From: CAVQRB01 sp963715055 | GTDB taxonomy: Bacteria; Pseudomonadota; Alphaproteobacteria; Rhodobacterales; Rhodobacteraceae | Direction: 5' to 3' | NCBI GenBank assembly: GCA_963715055.1 | Contig: CAVQRB010000013.1 | Coordinates: 1-64,000 of the forward strand | Length of the DNA stretch: 64,000 bases | In this document: piece by piece, positions 33,684 through 43,319 of the stretch | How the letters are laid out: each line of letters starts with the position of its first letter | Numbering within the stretch: position 1 is the first letter of the stretch | Program-made: the position numbers and the translations under genes | Notes under the pieces: generated by a model | What the model was told of the DNA's origin: nothing | Databases searched by the model: none | What the model saw: only the letters and a program-made list of their open reading frames with translations

Positions 33684-34688
33684 TTACTCCTCGTGTTCGG
33701 GGATCAGGACAATTTTCGGGGCGGCCACCTTGCCGGCGCGGATGTCTGCGAAGGCGGATTGCCCCAGTGCGAGAGGGCGGGTTTCGATCCAGTCCAGCGC
33801 GCCGAGACGCCCATCGAAGATTGCATTGGCGGTCTCGACGAAATCGGTGGCTGTATAGGTATAGGTGCCGATGAAGGTTATCTCCTGCAACGTCATCCGC
33901 CGCACGTCGAGACCGCCCGTGGCTTCGCCAAGGCCGATGTGAACGATCACGCCGCCGGGCTTCGCCAGCGCGCAGGCCGCGGCGCGGGTCGCTGCATAAC
34001 CCACGCCGTCGATCACCAGATCGACCGTGCCGTCGAGTGTCTTGGCCTCAGCGGGTGTGCAGGCCTTGAAACCCTCAACAGAACTCAGCGCTCCGCGACG
34101 CAGGTCGTTCGGCTCGACAATCGTGATGTTCGTCGCACCCGCCGCGCGCAGGCAAAGCGCTGCACCCACGCCGATTGCGCCGCCGCCGATGACCACAGAG
34201 GTCAAGCCTCGAAGCGACCGGCCCAATGCGCCTCGCCCGCGTCGCACACCGTGCCAACCGCAGGCGATGGGCTCGGCGAGGGCCGCATGGTTCAGGGAGA
34301 CATGCGCAGGTACCGTGATCAGGTTGGTGCGGGGCATGGCGACATATTGGGCGAAAGCGCCCGGCCGCGGCATCATCGAGATGATCTGGCGCCTGGCGCA
34401 AAGATTGGTGCGCTCATGGGTGCAATCATGGCACGTTCCGCAGGTTACAAGCGGGTTGATCGTTACCCTGCGCCCGTCTTCATTGCCGCCGATAACGATG
34501 CCCGCGGCCTCATGGCCGAGGATCAGCGGGGCAGGGCGGCGCTCGTCATGTCCCAGAAAGGCGTGCATGTCCGAGCCGCAGATGCCTGATGCCATGATCC
34601 GCACCAGTGCCTCGCCGCTGGCCGGCTCAGGCCGTGGCTCATCGCGGTAGGCCAATTGTTCGACGCCAGTGTAAACCAGAGCTTTCAT
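33684..34688 (-). CDS. hpsP: Zinc-dependent alcohol dehydrogenase of the DHPS operon (HpsP-type)
   Basis: 334 residues, MDR family. Catalytic-zinc segment GICGSDMHAFLGHDE and GHEAAG; structural zinc in CGTCHDCTHERTNLC; NAD site GGGAIGVGA. Its start overlaps the SDR stop (34685-34688). In described DHPS pathways two dehydrogenases (HpsO, HpsP) interconvert the DHPS enantiomers through the 2-keto form so that HpsN can use both. The gene order here matches; which of the pair is called O or P I infer from that order. Confidence 0.72.
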   Translation of the reverse strand: MKALVYTGVEQLAYRDEPRPEPASGEALVRIMASGICGSDMHAFLGHDERRPAPLILGHEAAGIVIGGNEDGRRVTINPLVTCGTCHDCTHERTNLCARRQIISMMPRPGAFAQYVAMPRTNLITVPAHVSLNHAALAEPIACGWHGVRRGRGALGRSLRGLTSVVIGGGAIGVGAALCLRAAGATNITIVEPNDLRRGALSSVEGFKACTPAEAKTLDGTVDLVIDGVGYAATRAAACALAKPGGVIVHIGLGEATGGLDVRRMTLQEITFIGTYTYTATDFVETANAIFDGRLGALDWIETRPLALGQSAFADIRAGKVAAPKIVLIPEHEE

Positions 34689-35437
34689 TTGGCGGTGAAC
34701 CCCCCATCCACGAAAAGCGTTTGCCCGGTCACATAGGCCGAGGCGTCAGAGCAGAAGAACAGGAGGGGGCCGTCAAGATCGGAAGGTTCTCCGTTGCGCC
34801 CGATGCAGGTCTGCTCGGCGTTGCGCTGGGCGAGTTGCGGGTCGGCGAAAACCGGACCGGTGAGTTCCGTCCTGAAGAAACCTGGTGCCACGGCGTTGGC
34901 CGTGATCCCGAAGCGCGACCAGGCTTCGGCCATTGCGCGGGTCATCTGTTCGACCCCGCCCTTGGAGGCGCCATAGCTGATGCCATTGGCGAAGGCTCTG
35001 CGCGATTGCAAGGAGGCGAAATTCACGATCCGGCCCCAGCCTTTGTCCTTCATGCCCGGCACCATCTCCCGGGCCAGAAAGAAGGGTGCCGCAAGATTCA
35101 GGTTCAGCGTGGTGTCCCAGCCTTCGTCCGTAACCGCATCGGCGGGTTCCCGTGTATTGATGCCGGCCGCATTGATCAGGATGTCGATGCTGCCGAAAGG
35201 TTCGGCCGCGGCCTTCGCCACATCCTGAAGCGTCGCGCGGTTCGACAGGTCAGCAGCGAGGGTCGCGACATCGCCTTCCGCGGCACTACTCCAGGCGGCG
35301 AGTTGGTCGGCGCGCCGTGCGACGCCTACCACCTTGCAGCCGGCCGCGGCCAGAAGGTTCGCCGCGGACCGTCCAAGGCCGCTGCTGGCGCCGGTGACGC
35401 AAGCCACTTTGCCGCTGACGTCGAAGAGCGCGGTCAA
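34685..35437 (-). CDS. hpsO: Short-chain dehydrogenase of the DHPS operon (HpsO-type)
   Basis: 250 residues, classical SDR: TGASSGLGRSAA for the cofactor, NAAGIN, Ser-Tyr-Lys with SYGASKGG, and the C-terminal VTGQTLFVDGG. It follows hpsN by four bases and overlaps the alcohol dehydrogenase gene by four, so the three are surely co-transcribed. Likely role: DHPS 2-dehydrogenase, one half of the enantiomer-interconverting pair. Confidence 0.72.
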   Translation of the reverse strand: MTALFDVSGKVACVTGASSGLGRSAANLLAAAGCKVVGVARRADQLAAWSSAAEGDVATLAADLSNRATLQDVAKAAAEPFGSIDILINAAGINTREPADAVTDEGWDTTLNLNLAAPFFLAREMVPGMKDKGWGRIVNFASLQSRRAFANGISYGASKGGVEQMTRAMAEAWSRFGITANAVAPGFFRTELTGPVFADPQLAQRNAEQTCIGRNGEPSDLDGPLLFFCSDASAYVTGQTLFVDGGFTAK

Positions 35438-35441
35438 CGGC

Positions 35442-36749
35442 TTACTCCTCGGCCGACAGGTCGAAGTTCTCCTGCGGGAAGTACTTGTGCAGGCGCGCGT
35501 CTGCGGTTCGAGCGTGACCTTCCATGCCCTCGAGGCGGGAGATACGAGCAGTGGCTTCCGCGACGGGCTTGGATCCTTCGCGCGTGGCGCGCTGCCAGGT
35601 CACGATCTTCATGTATTTGTGCACGGAAAGACCGCCGGTGTACTTGGCAGACTGCGACGTCGGCAGCACGTGGTTGGTGCCCGATGCCTTGTCGCCGAAA
35701 GCCACGGTGGTTTCCTCGCCGAGAAACAGCGAGCCGTAGCATTGCAGCCGCTTCAGCCACCAGTCGAGATCCGCCGCCTGCACCGTCAGGTGCTCTGGCG
35801 CATAATCGTCCGAACATGCCGCCATTTCCTCGCGGTCGGCACAGAGGATCACCTCGGCGTAGTCGCGCCAGGCCGCTTCGGCGTTCTTGCTGTTGAGCTC
35901 CGGCAGATCGGCGATCAGCCCGGGGACGATCTCCATGACTTTCTCCGCGAGGGCACGGTCGTCGGTGACGAGCCAGACCGGCGAATTGTAGCCATGTTCC
36001 GCCTGGCCCACGAGGTCGGTCGCGACGATGAAGGGGTCCGCGTCCTTGTCGGCAAGGATCAGGCTGTCGGTGGGGCCGGCGATCATGTCGATGCCGACGC
36101 GTCCGAAGAGGATACGTTTGGCTTCCGCCACAAACTGGTTGCCGGGGCCCACCAGGATATCAGCCTTCGGCAAGCCGAAGAGCCCGAAGGTCATAGCCGC
36201 CACGCCTTGCACGCCGCCCATCGACAGGATGTTGTCCGCACCGCACAGGTTTGCTGCGTAGATGATCGCCGGATTGATCCCGACATCGGGGCGCGGCGGG
36301 GAACAGGCAGTGATATGCTGGCACCCGGCAACCTTGGCCGTGGTCACGGTCATGATGGCGCTGGCGATATGGCTGTAGCGACCGCCCGGCACGTAGCAAC
36401 CGGCGGCACGGCAGGGAATAGCCTTCTGCCCGGCGATCAGACCCGGAACAATTTCCAGTTCCACATCGGTCATCGTCGATTTCTGGGTCTCTGCAAAGCG
36501 GCGCACGTTGTCATGCGCGAAGGCGATATCGTCCTTCAGCTTTTGCGAGACTTTGGCGGAGGCCTCGGCGATCTCGTCGGCATTGAGCAGAATGCTACCC
36601 TTGTAGTTGTCGAACTTCGCGGCGTAGTCCAAGGCTGCCTTGTCGCCCCCCGCTTCGATATCGTCGAGGATTTTCTGCACGGTTTCGCGCACGTCGCCCG
36701 CATCGGTCATTGCGGTCTTGGCTGCTTTTTTCAGATATTCACGGGCCAC
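35442..36749 (-). CDS. hpsN: Sulfopropanediol 3-dehydrogenase (histidinol dehydrogenase family)
   Basis: 435 residues from a GTG at 36749 with AAGGAG ten bases upstream; the family starts at (V)AREYLKKAAKT, so the longer in-frame ATG at 36839 is not used. It oxidises (R)-DHPS in two NAD-dependent steps to (R)-sulfolactate. Histidinol-dehydrogenase features are GPGNQFVAEAKR, the GPTDSLILAD segment and the metal-ligand EHLTVQ. No histidine-synthesis genes are near, and the comDE/slcD neighbours fix the role. First gene of the operon, divergent from lacI. Confidence 0.9.
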   Translation of the reverse strand: MAREYLKKAAKTAMTDAGDVRETVQKILDDIEAGGDKAALDYAAKFDNYKGSILLNADEIAEASAKVSQKLKDDIAFAHDNVRRFAETQKSTMTDVELEIVPGLIAGQKAIPCRAAGCYVPGGRYSHIASAIMTVTTAKVAGCQHITACSPPRPDVGINPAIIYAANLCGADNILSMGGVQGVAAMTFGLFGLPKADILVGPGNQFVAEAKRILFGRVGIDMIAGPTDSLILADKDADPFIVATDLVGQAEHGYNSPVWLVTDDRALAEKVMEIVPGLIADLPELNSKNAEAAWRDYAEVILCADREEMAACSDDYAPEHLTVQAADLDWWLKRLQCYGSLFLGEETTVAFGDKASGTNHVLPTSQSAKYTGGLSVHKYMKIVTWQRATREGSKPVAEATARISRLEGMEGHARTADARLHKYFPQENFDLSAEE

Positions 36750-36880
36750 TGGCGCATCTCCTTGAGCATCGCTGTTCCGATTGGACTGGTGAACGGAGCC
36801 ATCCTGCGCGGGTCGCTCCCGCCTCACGTCGTCTGACACGGGATCGCCCGGATGATTCGTTAACCCTACGTGAACCTTTG

Positions 36881-36916
36881 TGTAAGCGCTTACATCATTT
36901 CATGCAAGCGCTTACA
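36881..36916. promoter_or_regulatory. Tandem LacI-type operators in the hpsN-lacI promoter region
   Basis: TGTAAGCGCTTACA (36881-36894) is a perfect palindrome and TGCAAGCGCTTACA (36903-36916) a one-mismatch copy. Their centres are 22 bp apart, two helical turns, so two LacI dimers could bind on one face of the DNA. The central CG with AAGCGCTT is the classic LacI-family half-site pattern. They lie between the two divergent starts. Confidence 0.85.
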
Positions 36917-36993
36917 TTTTTCTGGTGAAATTTTCCGATCTCGGCTACTGAAGCCTATGGTCCGGAGGGATTTTGGACATTCGGTATGGAGAA

Positions 36994-38034
36994 ATGAACA
37001 GGAAATCCACGCCAACCCTTGCAGATGTTGCCCGACTTGCAGGCGTGTCGACTGCGAGTATTTCGCGCGCGCTCAATGCGCCGGAGAAACTCACCAGTAC
37101 CACCCGCGAACGGATTCAGGCGGCGATTGACGAGCTGGGATACACGCCGAACTTTGGTGGCCGTGCCCTCGCCTCCAACCGGACGGAGACTGTCGGGGCC
37201 ATCATCCCGTCGATGTCCAACGCCATGTTCGCCAGCGGATTGCAGGCGTTTCAGGAGGCCCTGTCCTCGGAAGGCGTCAACCTGCTGGTCGCCACGACAG
37301 GGTTCGATCCGGAGGTGGAACTGCGCCAGATCAAGGCGCTGGTATCGCATGGCGCGGACGGACTTTTACTGATCGGCAACGACAGGCCGGAAAAGACCTG
37401 GGATTTCATCGACAAGAGGCAGGTCGCGCATGTGGTCGCGTGGACGAACCAGGCGCGTCCGGGCCAGTTTTTCGTAGGTTTCGACAATGAGGCGGCGGCC
37501 TGCGATGCGGCGAGGCGGGCCTTGGCACTGGGGCATCGGCGCCTCGCCATGATCGGTGGCCTGAGCGTCAACAATGATCGTACGCGGGCGCGGCGCGACG
37601 GCGTGATGCGGGCGGTCGCAGAGTTCGGCGAGGGCGCCGTTCTCACAACGGTCGTCGAGGCCGAGTACCGTCTGGACGCGGGTGCTGAGGCGTTTTCCCG
37701 GATCATGTCGACGCAGCGGCCGAGCGCCATAGTCTGTGCCAATGACGTGCTTGCGGCCGGGGCGATGATGCGGGCGCGCGATCTCGGGATCGACGTGCCG
37801 GAAGACGTCTCCATCATCGGTTTCGACGATATCGGCCTTGCCTCCGTGGTGACCCCGCCACTGGCCACTGTGCGGGTGCCACAACTGGCCATGGGCCGTG
37901 AAGCCGCGCGCGTGCTGCTTGCGCTGCTGGCGTCCACTTCGGGGGTTTCGAGCGTTCTGCTGCCCACGGAATTCATCGCGCGCGGCTCGCTCGGCCCAGC
38001 CAGTCGGCGCGTGCCGAACCGGCCTTTGACTTGA
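36994..38034 (+). CDS. LacI-family transcriptional regulator
   Basis: 346 residues from the ATG at 36994 (GGAGAA upstream; an in-frame ATG at 36973 is less likely). HTH at residues about 8-30: LADVARLAGVSTASISRALN, then the hinge helix GRALASNRT and a periplasmic-binding-protein-like ligand domain (GADGLLLIGN, ICANDVLAAGAM, IIGFDDIGLASVVTPPL). It faces hpsN across two operators and should repress the DHPS operon and itself; the inducer is probably DHPS or a breakdown product. Confidence 0.9.
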   Translation: MNRKSTPTLADVARLAGVSTASISRALNAPEKLTSTTRERIQAAIDELGYTPNFGGRALASNRTETVGAIIPSMSNAMFASGLQAFQEALSSEGVNLLVATTGFDPEVELRQIKALVSHGADGLLLIGNDRPEKTWDFIDKRQVAHVVAWTNQARPGQFFVGFDNEAAACDAARRALALGHRRLAMIGGLSVNNDRTRARRDGVMRAVAEFGEGAVLTTVVEAEYRLDAGAEAFSRIMSTQRPSAIVCANDVLAAGAMMRARDLGIDVPEDVSIIGFDDIGLASVVTPPLATVRVPQLAMGREAARVLLALLASTSGVSSVLLPTEFIARGSLGPASRRVPNRPLT

Positions 38035-38088
38035 CATTGTCCCGCTGGCATTCTCACGTGGGTGAAAATTCAAGGAGATCCAATCATC

Positions 38089-39201
<1,113 letters not shown>

Positions 39202-39220
39202 TGGTCGTGGACTGACGGAT

Positions 39221-39286
39221 TCCCGGTCTTTTTGGAGTAGCCAAGCCGATCCGAAACGGCCGAGGCTGCGTTCCAAAAGACCGGGA
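39221..39286. repeat. Long inverted repeat between adhC-type gene and TPR gene
   Basis: TCCCGGTCTTTTTGGA (39221-39236) and TCCAAAAGACCGGGA (39272-39286) are complementary except for one bulged T, with a 35-base loop. It could end transcription of the upstream gene, but the T-tract lies inside the stem. The right arm also sits 8 bases before the next start codon and could hide its ribosome site. Confidence 0.6.
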
Positions 39287-39293
39287 CACTTCG

Positions 39294-40937
39294 ATGACGA
39301 CCTTTGATCTTGGCGCCTATCGGCGCCAGATAACTACCGCTTCCGACACAGCGAGAAAGGCTTTCGACGACGGGCTGATCTGGATTTTCGGATTCAATCA
39401 CGAAATGGCGGCGCAGTGCTTTGCGACCGCGATTGCTGCCGATCCCGACTGCGCCATGGCGCATTGGGGTCTCGCCTATGCCATCGGCCCCAATTACAAC
39501 CGGCCCTGGGAGTTCATGCAGCGCGATGAGCAGGCCGCGATGCTCCGGCAGGGGTGGGCGGCGATTCATGCGGCGCAAGCCGTCAGTTCGCGCATCACGG
39601 CTGTGGAAGCAGCGCTGGTCGATGCCCTTGCCGCGCGCTTTCCCGAAAGCCCCGAGATCGAGAGTTTTGCTCCTTATAACGATGCCTTTGCCGCAGCGAT
39701 GCGGGAGGTTTACAAGGCCTTTCCGTGCGACCTCGACGTGGTCTGCATATTCGCAGAAGCGCTGATCAACCGCACGCCCTGGCAGCTGTGGGACCAGAAG
39801 ACCGATGCTCCGCGCGAAGGCTCGGACGCGCTCGAGGCGCTCGAGGTGCTAGACGGGCTCTTCGAGACTGTGCCCGAGGCCTGGGATCATCCGGGCCTGC
39901 TGCACATCTATATCCACGTCGTCGAAATGTCGCCCTTCCCGGAGAAGGCGCTGCGCCACGGCGAGAGGCTTGTCGATCTGGTGCCCGAGTCCGGCCATCT
40001 CGTGCATATGGCCACGCATATCGATCTCGTCTGCGGCGAGTACCAGAACGTCGTGACCCGCAACCGGCGCGCGGCGATCATAGATCGGAAATACGCGGCC
40101 CTTGCAGGGGCCGAGAATTTCTACACGGTCTACCGGGTGCATAATGTGCACTTCGAAGCCTACGGTGCAATGTTGCTTGGGCAGCCGGATCGCGCTCTGG
40201 CGGCGGTGGACGAGTTGATGGACATGTTGCCGGACCCCATCGTGCGCTTCCTGCCCGACATGTTCGAGAGTTTCTGGGGAAAGAAGGCGCATGTGCTCGT
40301 GCGCTTCGGGCGCTGGCAGGCCATTCTCGACATGGCGCTGCCGGATGATCCGCAGGTTTACACCTATTCGACCGCCGCGATCCGGCAGGCCAGGGCGATC
40401 GCACTGGCAAATCTGGGGCGGATAGCGGAAGCCGAGGTCGAGCAGGAACTCGCCCGCGAGGCCTGCCTTCTCGTGCAGCCAAGCCGCATGGTCTTCAGCA
40501 ATACTGCGACGCTGGTTCTGGGGATCGGGGCTGCGATGATGGACGGCGAGGTCGCCTATAAGTCCGGACGGATCGAGGAAGGGCTTGCCCATCTGCGCCG
40601 CGCGGTGGAACTCGAGGACGGCCTTCTCTACGACGAACCCTGGGGTTGGATGCAGCCAACGCGCCATGCGCTCGGCGCGCTGCTGATGGAGGCGGGTCAA
40701 TTTGCCGAGGCGGAAGCTGTCTACCGCGCCGATCTCGGCTTCGACCCTTCCGTTCCGCGGTCGTTCCGGCATCCGCGAAACGTCTGGAGCCTGCACGGGT
40801 TGCACGAATGTCTGAACCGGCGCGGCGATACCGTCGAAATCCGCTTCATCAAGCCGATGCTGGATCAGGCGCGGGCCCGCGCCACGGTGCCGATCCGCGC
40901 GTCCTGCTATTGCCGGCGGACCTGCGCCGCCTGTTGA
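39294..40937 (+). CDS. Tetratricopeptide-repeat protein (TTC38-like)
   Basis: 547 residues. The N-terminus AFDDGLIWIFGFNHEMAAQC and DPDCAMAHWGLAYAIGPNYN, followed by HLVHMATHIDLVCGEY, are marks of a conserved bacterial/eukaryotic TPR protein family of unknown role related to TTC38. Helical repeats run through the whole length; the C-terminal IRASCYCR is also typical. No signal peptide or membrane segment. It stands alone; no partner is suggested by the neighbours. Confidence 0.75.
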   Translation: MTTFDLGAYRRQITTASDTARKAFDDGLIWIFGFNHEMAAQCFATAIAADPDCAMAHWGLAYAIGPNYNRPWEFMQRDEQAAMLRQGWAAIHAAQAVSSRITAVEAALVDALAARFPESPEIESFAPYNDAFAAAMREVYKAFPCDLDVVCIFAEALINRTPWQLWDQKTDAPREGSDALEALEVLDGLFETVPEAWDHPGLLHIYIHVVEMSPFPEKALRHGERLVDLVPESGHLVHMATHIDLVCGEYQNVVTRNRRAAIIDRKYAALAGAENFYTVYRVHNVHFEAYGAMLLGQPDRALAAVDELMDMLPDPIVRFLPDMFESFWGKKAHVLVRFGRWQAILDMALPDDPQVYTYSTAAIRQARAIALANLGRIAEAEVEQELAREACLLVQPSRMVFSNTATLVLGIGAAMMDGEVAYKSGRIEEGLAHLRRAVELEDGLLYDEPWGWMQPTRHALGALLMEAGQFAEAEAVYRADLGFDPSVPRSFRHPRNVWSLHGLHECLNRRGDTVEIRFIKPMLDQARARATVPIRASCYCRRTCAAC

Positions 40938-41018
40938 CCTCGCGCCACCGGTCGTTTCCGGCATTGCCGCGCCGCCACCTGACACCTACGTTTTCAGCGG
41001 GGCGAACCGGAGGATACT

Positions 41019-41477
41019 GTGAAACTGATCGTGAATGGCAGGACGCATGTGGTGGACGTGGCCGAGGACATGCCGCTCTTGTGGGTGCTGCGGGACACGC
41101 TTGGTATCACCGGTCCGAAATACGGCTGTGGCGTCGCGCAATGCGGGGCCTGCACGGTGCATGTGGATGGTATCGCCGTGCGCTCCTGTCAGCTTGCGGT
41201 GGCCGATGTGGATGGCCCGGTGACGACCATCGAGGGCCTCGGCACACCGGAGGCTCTGCACGCGGTACAGGCAGCCTGGATCGCCCATCAGGTCGCGCAA
41301 TGCGGGTACTGCCAGTCGGGCCAGATCATGCAGGCCGCTGCCTTTCTCGACCTCGTGCCCGACCCGTCGGATGCGGATATCGACGCGGCGCTGAGCGGCA
41401 ACCTGTGTCGGTGCGGAACCTATTCGCGCATTCGGGCAGCAGTAAAATCGGCCGCGCGCGCCCTGCGCGACGCTTGA
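41019..41477 (+). CDS. [2Fe-2S] subunit of a xanthine-oxidase-family enzyme, orphan
   Basis: 152 residues with both clusters: plant-type ferredoxin cysteines in CGVAQCGACTVH and a later SCQ, then the helical domain cysteines in CGYCQSGQ and NLCRCGTYSRIR. This is the small subunit of isoquinoline 1-oxidoreductase-like or aldehyde-oxidase-like enzymes, passing electrons from the molybdenum subunit. The molybdopterin subunit that normally follows is missing: the next genes are ureGFE on the other strand. Frame intact. Confidence 0.88.
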   Translation: MKLIVNGRTHVVDVAEDMPLLWVLRDTLGITGPKYGCGVAQCGACTVHVDGIAVRSCQLAVADVDGPVTTIEGLGTPEALHAVQAAWIAHQVAQCGYCQSGQIMQAAAFLDLVPDPSDADIDAALSGNLCRCGTYSRIRAAVKSAARALRDA

Positions 41478-41564
41478 GCGCCGCAGTTTGATCCTTGTGC
41501 CGGCTTGACCTTCAAGCCTGAACGCCGTGCCAACCATCGGTGAGGCCGCCCTGCAGTCCTGACG

Positions 41565-42191
41565 TCAGGCCCCGACCAAACCAAGCCCTGATATGCGCCG
41601 CAGTTCCGCGATCACCTCTGGCAGACCTTCGCCATGGCGCAAGGCGGTGAAAACGAAGGGCTTTCCGGCCCTCATCCGGGTTGCATCTCGCTCCATCACC
41701 TCCAGCGAGGCACCGACATGCGGGGCGAGATCGGTCTTGTTGATGATCAGGATATCGGAGCGCGTGATCGCGGGTCCGCCCTTGCGCGGGATTTCCTCGC
41801 CCGCTGCCACGTCGATCACGTAGATCGTCACATCCGCCAGTTCCGGCGAGAAGGTGGCGCTGAGGTTGTCGCCGCCGCTTTCGATGAGGATGGCCTCGAC
41901 CTCCGGATGCCGCGCCTGCATCTCGGCCACGGCGGCAAGGTTGATCGAGGCATCCTCGCGGATCGCCGTATGCGGACAGCCCCCGGTCTCCACCCCGATG
42001 ATCCGGTCCTGCGGCAGGATCTGGAGCCGCATCAGCGCTTCTGCGTCTTCCTGCGTGTAGATGTCATTCGTGATCACCCCGATGGAGTGATCGCGGCTCA
42101 GCGTCCGCGCGAGGGCGGCGGTGAGCGTGGTCTTTCCGGCACCCACAGGGCCACCGATACCGATCCTGAGCGGGCCGTTCAATTTGGTCAT
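41565..42191 (-). CDS. ureG: Urease accessory GTPase UreG
   Basis: 208 residues. P-loop GGPVGAGKTTLT, switch DIYTQEDAE, the nickel-binding Cys-Pro-His in GGCPHTAIR, and the guanine motif INKTDLA. It drives nickel delivery to urease together with UreD, E and F. Last gene of the cluster; its start overlaps the ureF stop by four bases. Confidence 0.95.
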   Translation of the reverse strand: MTKLNGPLRIGIGGPVGAGKTTLTAALARTLSRDHSIGVITNDIYTQEDAEALMRLQILPQDRIIGVETGGCPHTAIREDASINLAAVAEMQARHPEVEAILIESGGDNLSATFSPELADVTIYVIDVAAGEEIPRKGGPAITRSDILIINKTDLAPHVGASLEVMERDATRMRAGKPFVFTALRHGEGLPEVIAELRRISGLGLVGA

Positions 42192-42829
42192 GTTCGGAAT
42201 ACCTTCGAATATTGGGTCTCATGGCGCATGGCGGCGATGTCGGCGGCAAAACAGGTCGATGTCAGAGCGTCGCAAGTCTCCCCGATCGCATCTTTCGCCG
42301 TCTGTGCGATGAGCGGCGCGAGGCTGGCCAGCAGCCTCTGACCTTCCGTTTGCCCCAGCGGCACCAGACGCACGGCAGCTGAAATCAGATTGGCGGTGAA
42401 GGCATGAAGATACATCCGGGCGGTCAGGTCCAGCGGCAGATCGTGCAGGCGTGCGGCGCGTCCGACCGCCACAGGGTAGGTCAGCGCGCCGAGATCGGTG
42501 TTCCAGACTGCATCGACGGTTCGCGAAAAGGCCGCCCCCTGATCGACTGTCTCGGTCAGACGCTCGGAGGAGGCACAAAAGGCGCGCGCTGTGGCGTCGA
42601 TGGCCGCGATATCCTCATCCCTGGCGCGGTGCGCCTCGCCGAGCAGAATCACGTCGCAGCGCCCGGATCCCTGTGCCACGATGTCCTCGAGCCAGACACC
42701 GAGGGCCGTCACATCGCGGATCGCACCGCTGTCGATGGCCTGTTCCAGCCCGTGCGAATAGGCATATGCCCCGATCGGAAAGCCGGGCGAGAGCCACTGC
42801 GCAAGGGTCAGGACCGCTTCAGTGCTCAT
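42188..42829 (-). CDS. ureF: Urease accessory protein UreF
   Basis: 213 residues from the ATG at 42829, the position where the family starts (MSTEAVLTLAQWLSPGFPIG); upstream in-frame ATGs lie within ureE. All-helical protein that bridges UreD and UreG in the activation complex; AYAYSHGLEQAI and the C-terminal MRHETQYSKVFRT are characteristic. Overlaps ureE by 11 bases and ureG by four. Confidence 0.93.
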   Translation of the reverse strand: MSTEAVLTLAQWLSPGFPIGAYAYSHGLEQAIDSGAIRDVTALGVWLEDIVAQGSGRCDVILLGEAHRARDEDIAAIDATARAFCASSERLTETVDQGAAFSRTVDAVWNTDLGALTYPVAVGRAARLHDLPLDLTARMYLHAFTANLISAAVRLVPLGQTEGQRLLASLAPLIAQTAKDAIGETCDALTSTCFAADIAAMRHETQYSKVFRT

Positions 42830-43319
42830 GGGTATGCGCACCCTCCGGGCCATGCTGATGTCCGTGATCATGCCCATGGGTACGCCCATGCCCGTAAGCG
42901 CCGCCTTCGGGCGTGAAGGGCTCAAGCACCTCATGCACATGCGCGCCCAACTGTTCCAGCATCCGCGCCATCACGTGATCCGATTGGATCAGGAGACGGT
43001 GCGACTCGATCTGGCAGGGCGCGTGGCGGTTGCCGATGTGCCAGGCGATGCGGTGCAGGCCATGCCCTTTCACCTCCAGCAGGGGTTCGGGCGCGGCGAG
43101 GACGCCGATCAGATCACCGGCTTCCGTCTGCAAGGCGTCGCCCGCCTCAAGCGATACCGTCTTCGGCAGATCGACCAGCACCTGAACGCCCGATTGCGTC
43201 GTCACCACCTTGCGCCGAATGAATCGCGCGGCATAGTCAAGCGAAACATATTCGCTCACGTCATCGGCGTGATGCACAACCTTTTGCGCGGTTTTCAAAC
43301 TCATGTCGTCGACCCTCAT
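42819..43319 (-). CDS. ureE: Urease accessory nickel chaperone UreE
   Basis: 166 residues. N-terminal peptide-binding domain, then the metal-binding domain with GNRHAPCQIE and SDHVMARML. The last 25 residues are rich in histidine (HGHDHGHQHG, HTHEH) and store nickel. The ATG at 43319 touches the ureC stop; an ATG at 43304 is an alternative start. Confidence 0.93.
   Translation of the reverse strand: MRVDDMSLKTAQKVVHHADDVSEYVSLDYAARFIRRKVVTTQSGVQVLVDLPKTVSLEAGDALQTEAGDLIGVLAAPEPLLEVKGHGLHRIAWHIGNRHAPCQIESHRLLIQSDHVMARMLEQLGAHVHEVLEPFTPEGGAYGHGRTHGHDHGHQHGPEGAHTHEH

Noticed and set aside
35442..36749. Annotation of hpsN as hisD (histidinol dehydrogenase)
   Set aside because: The family fits both, but the coupled comDE, SDR, ADH and hydroxyacid dehydrogenase genes fit DHPS breakdown and no his genes are near.
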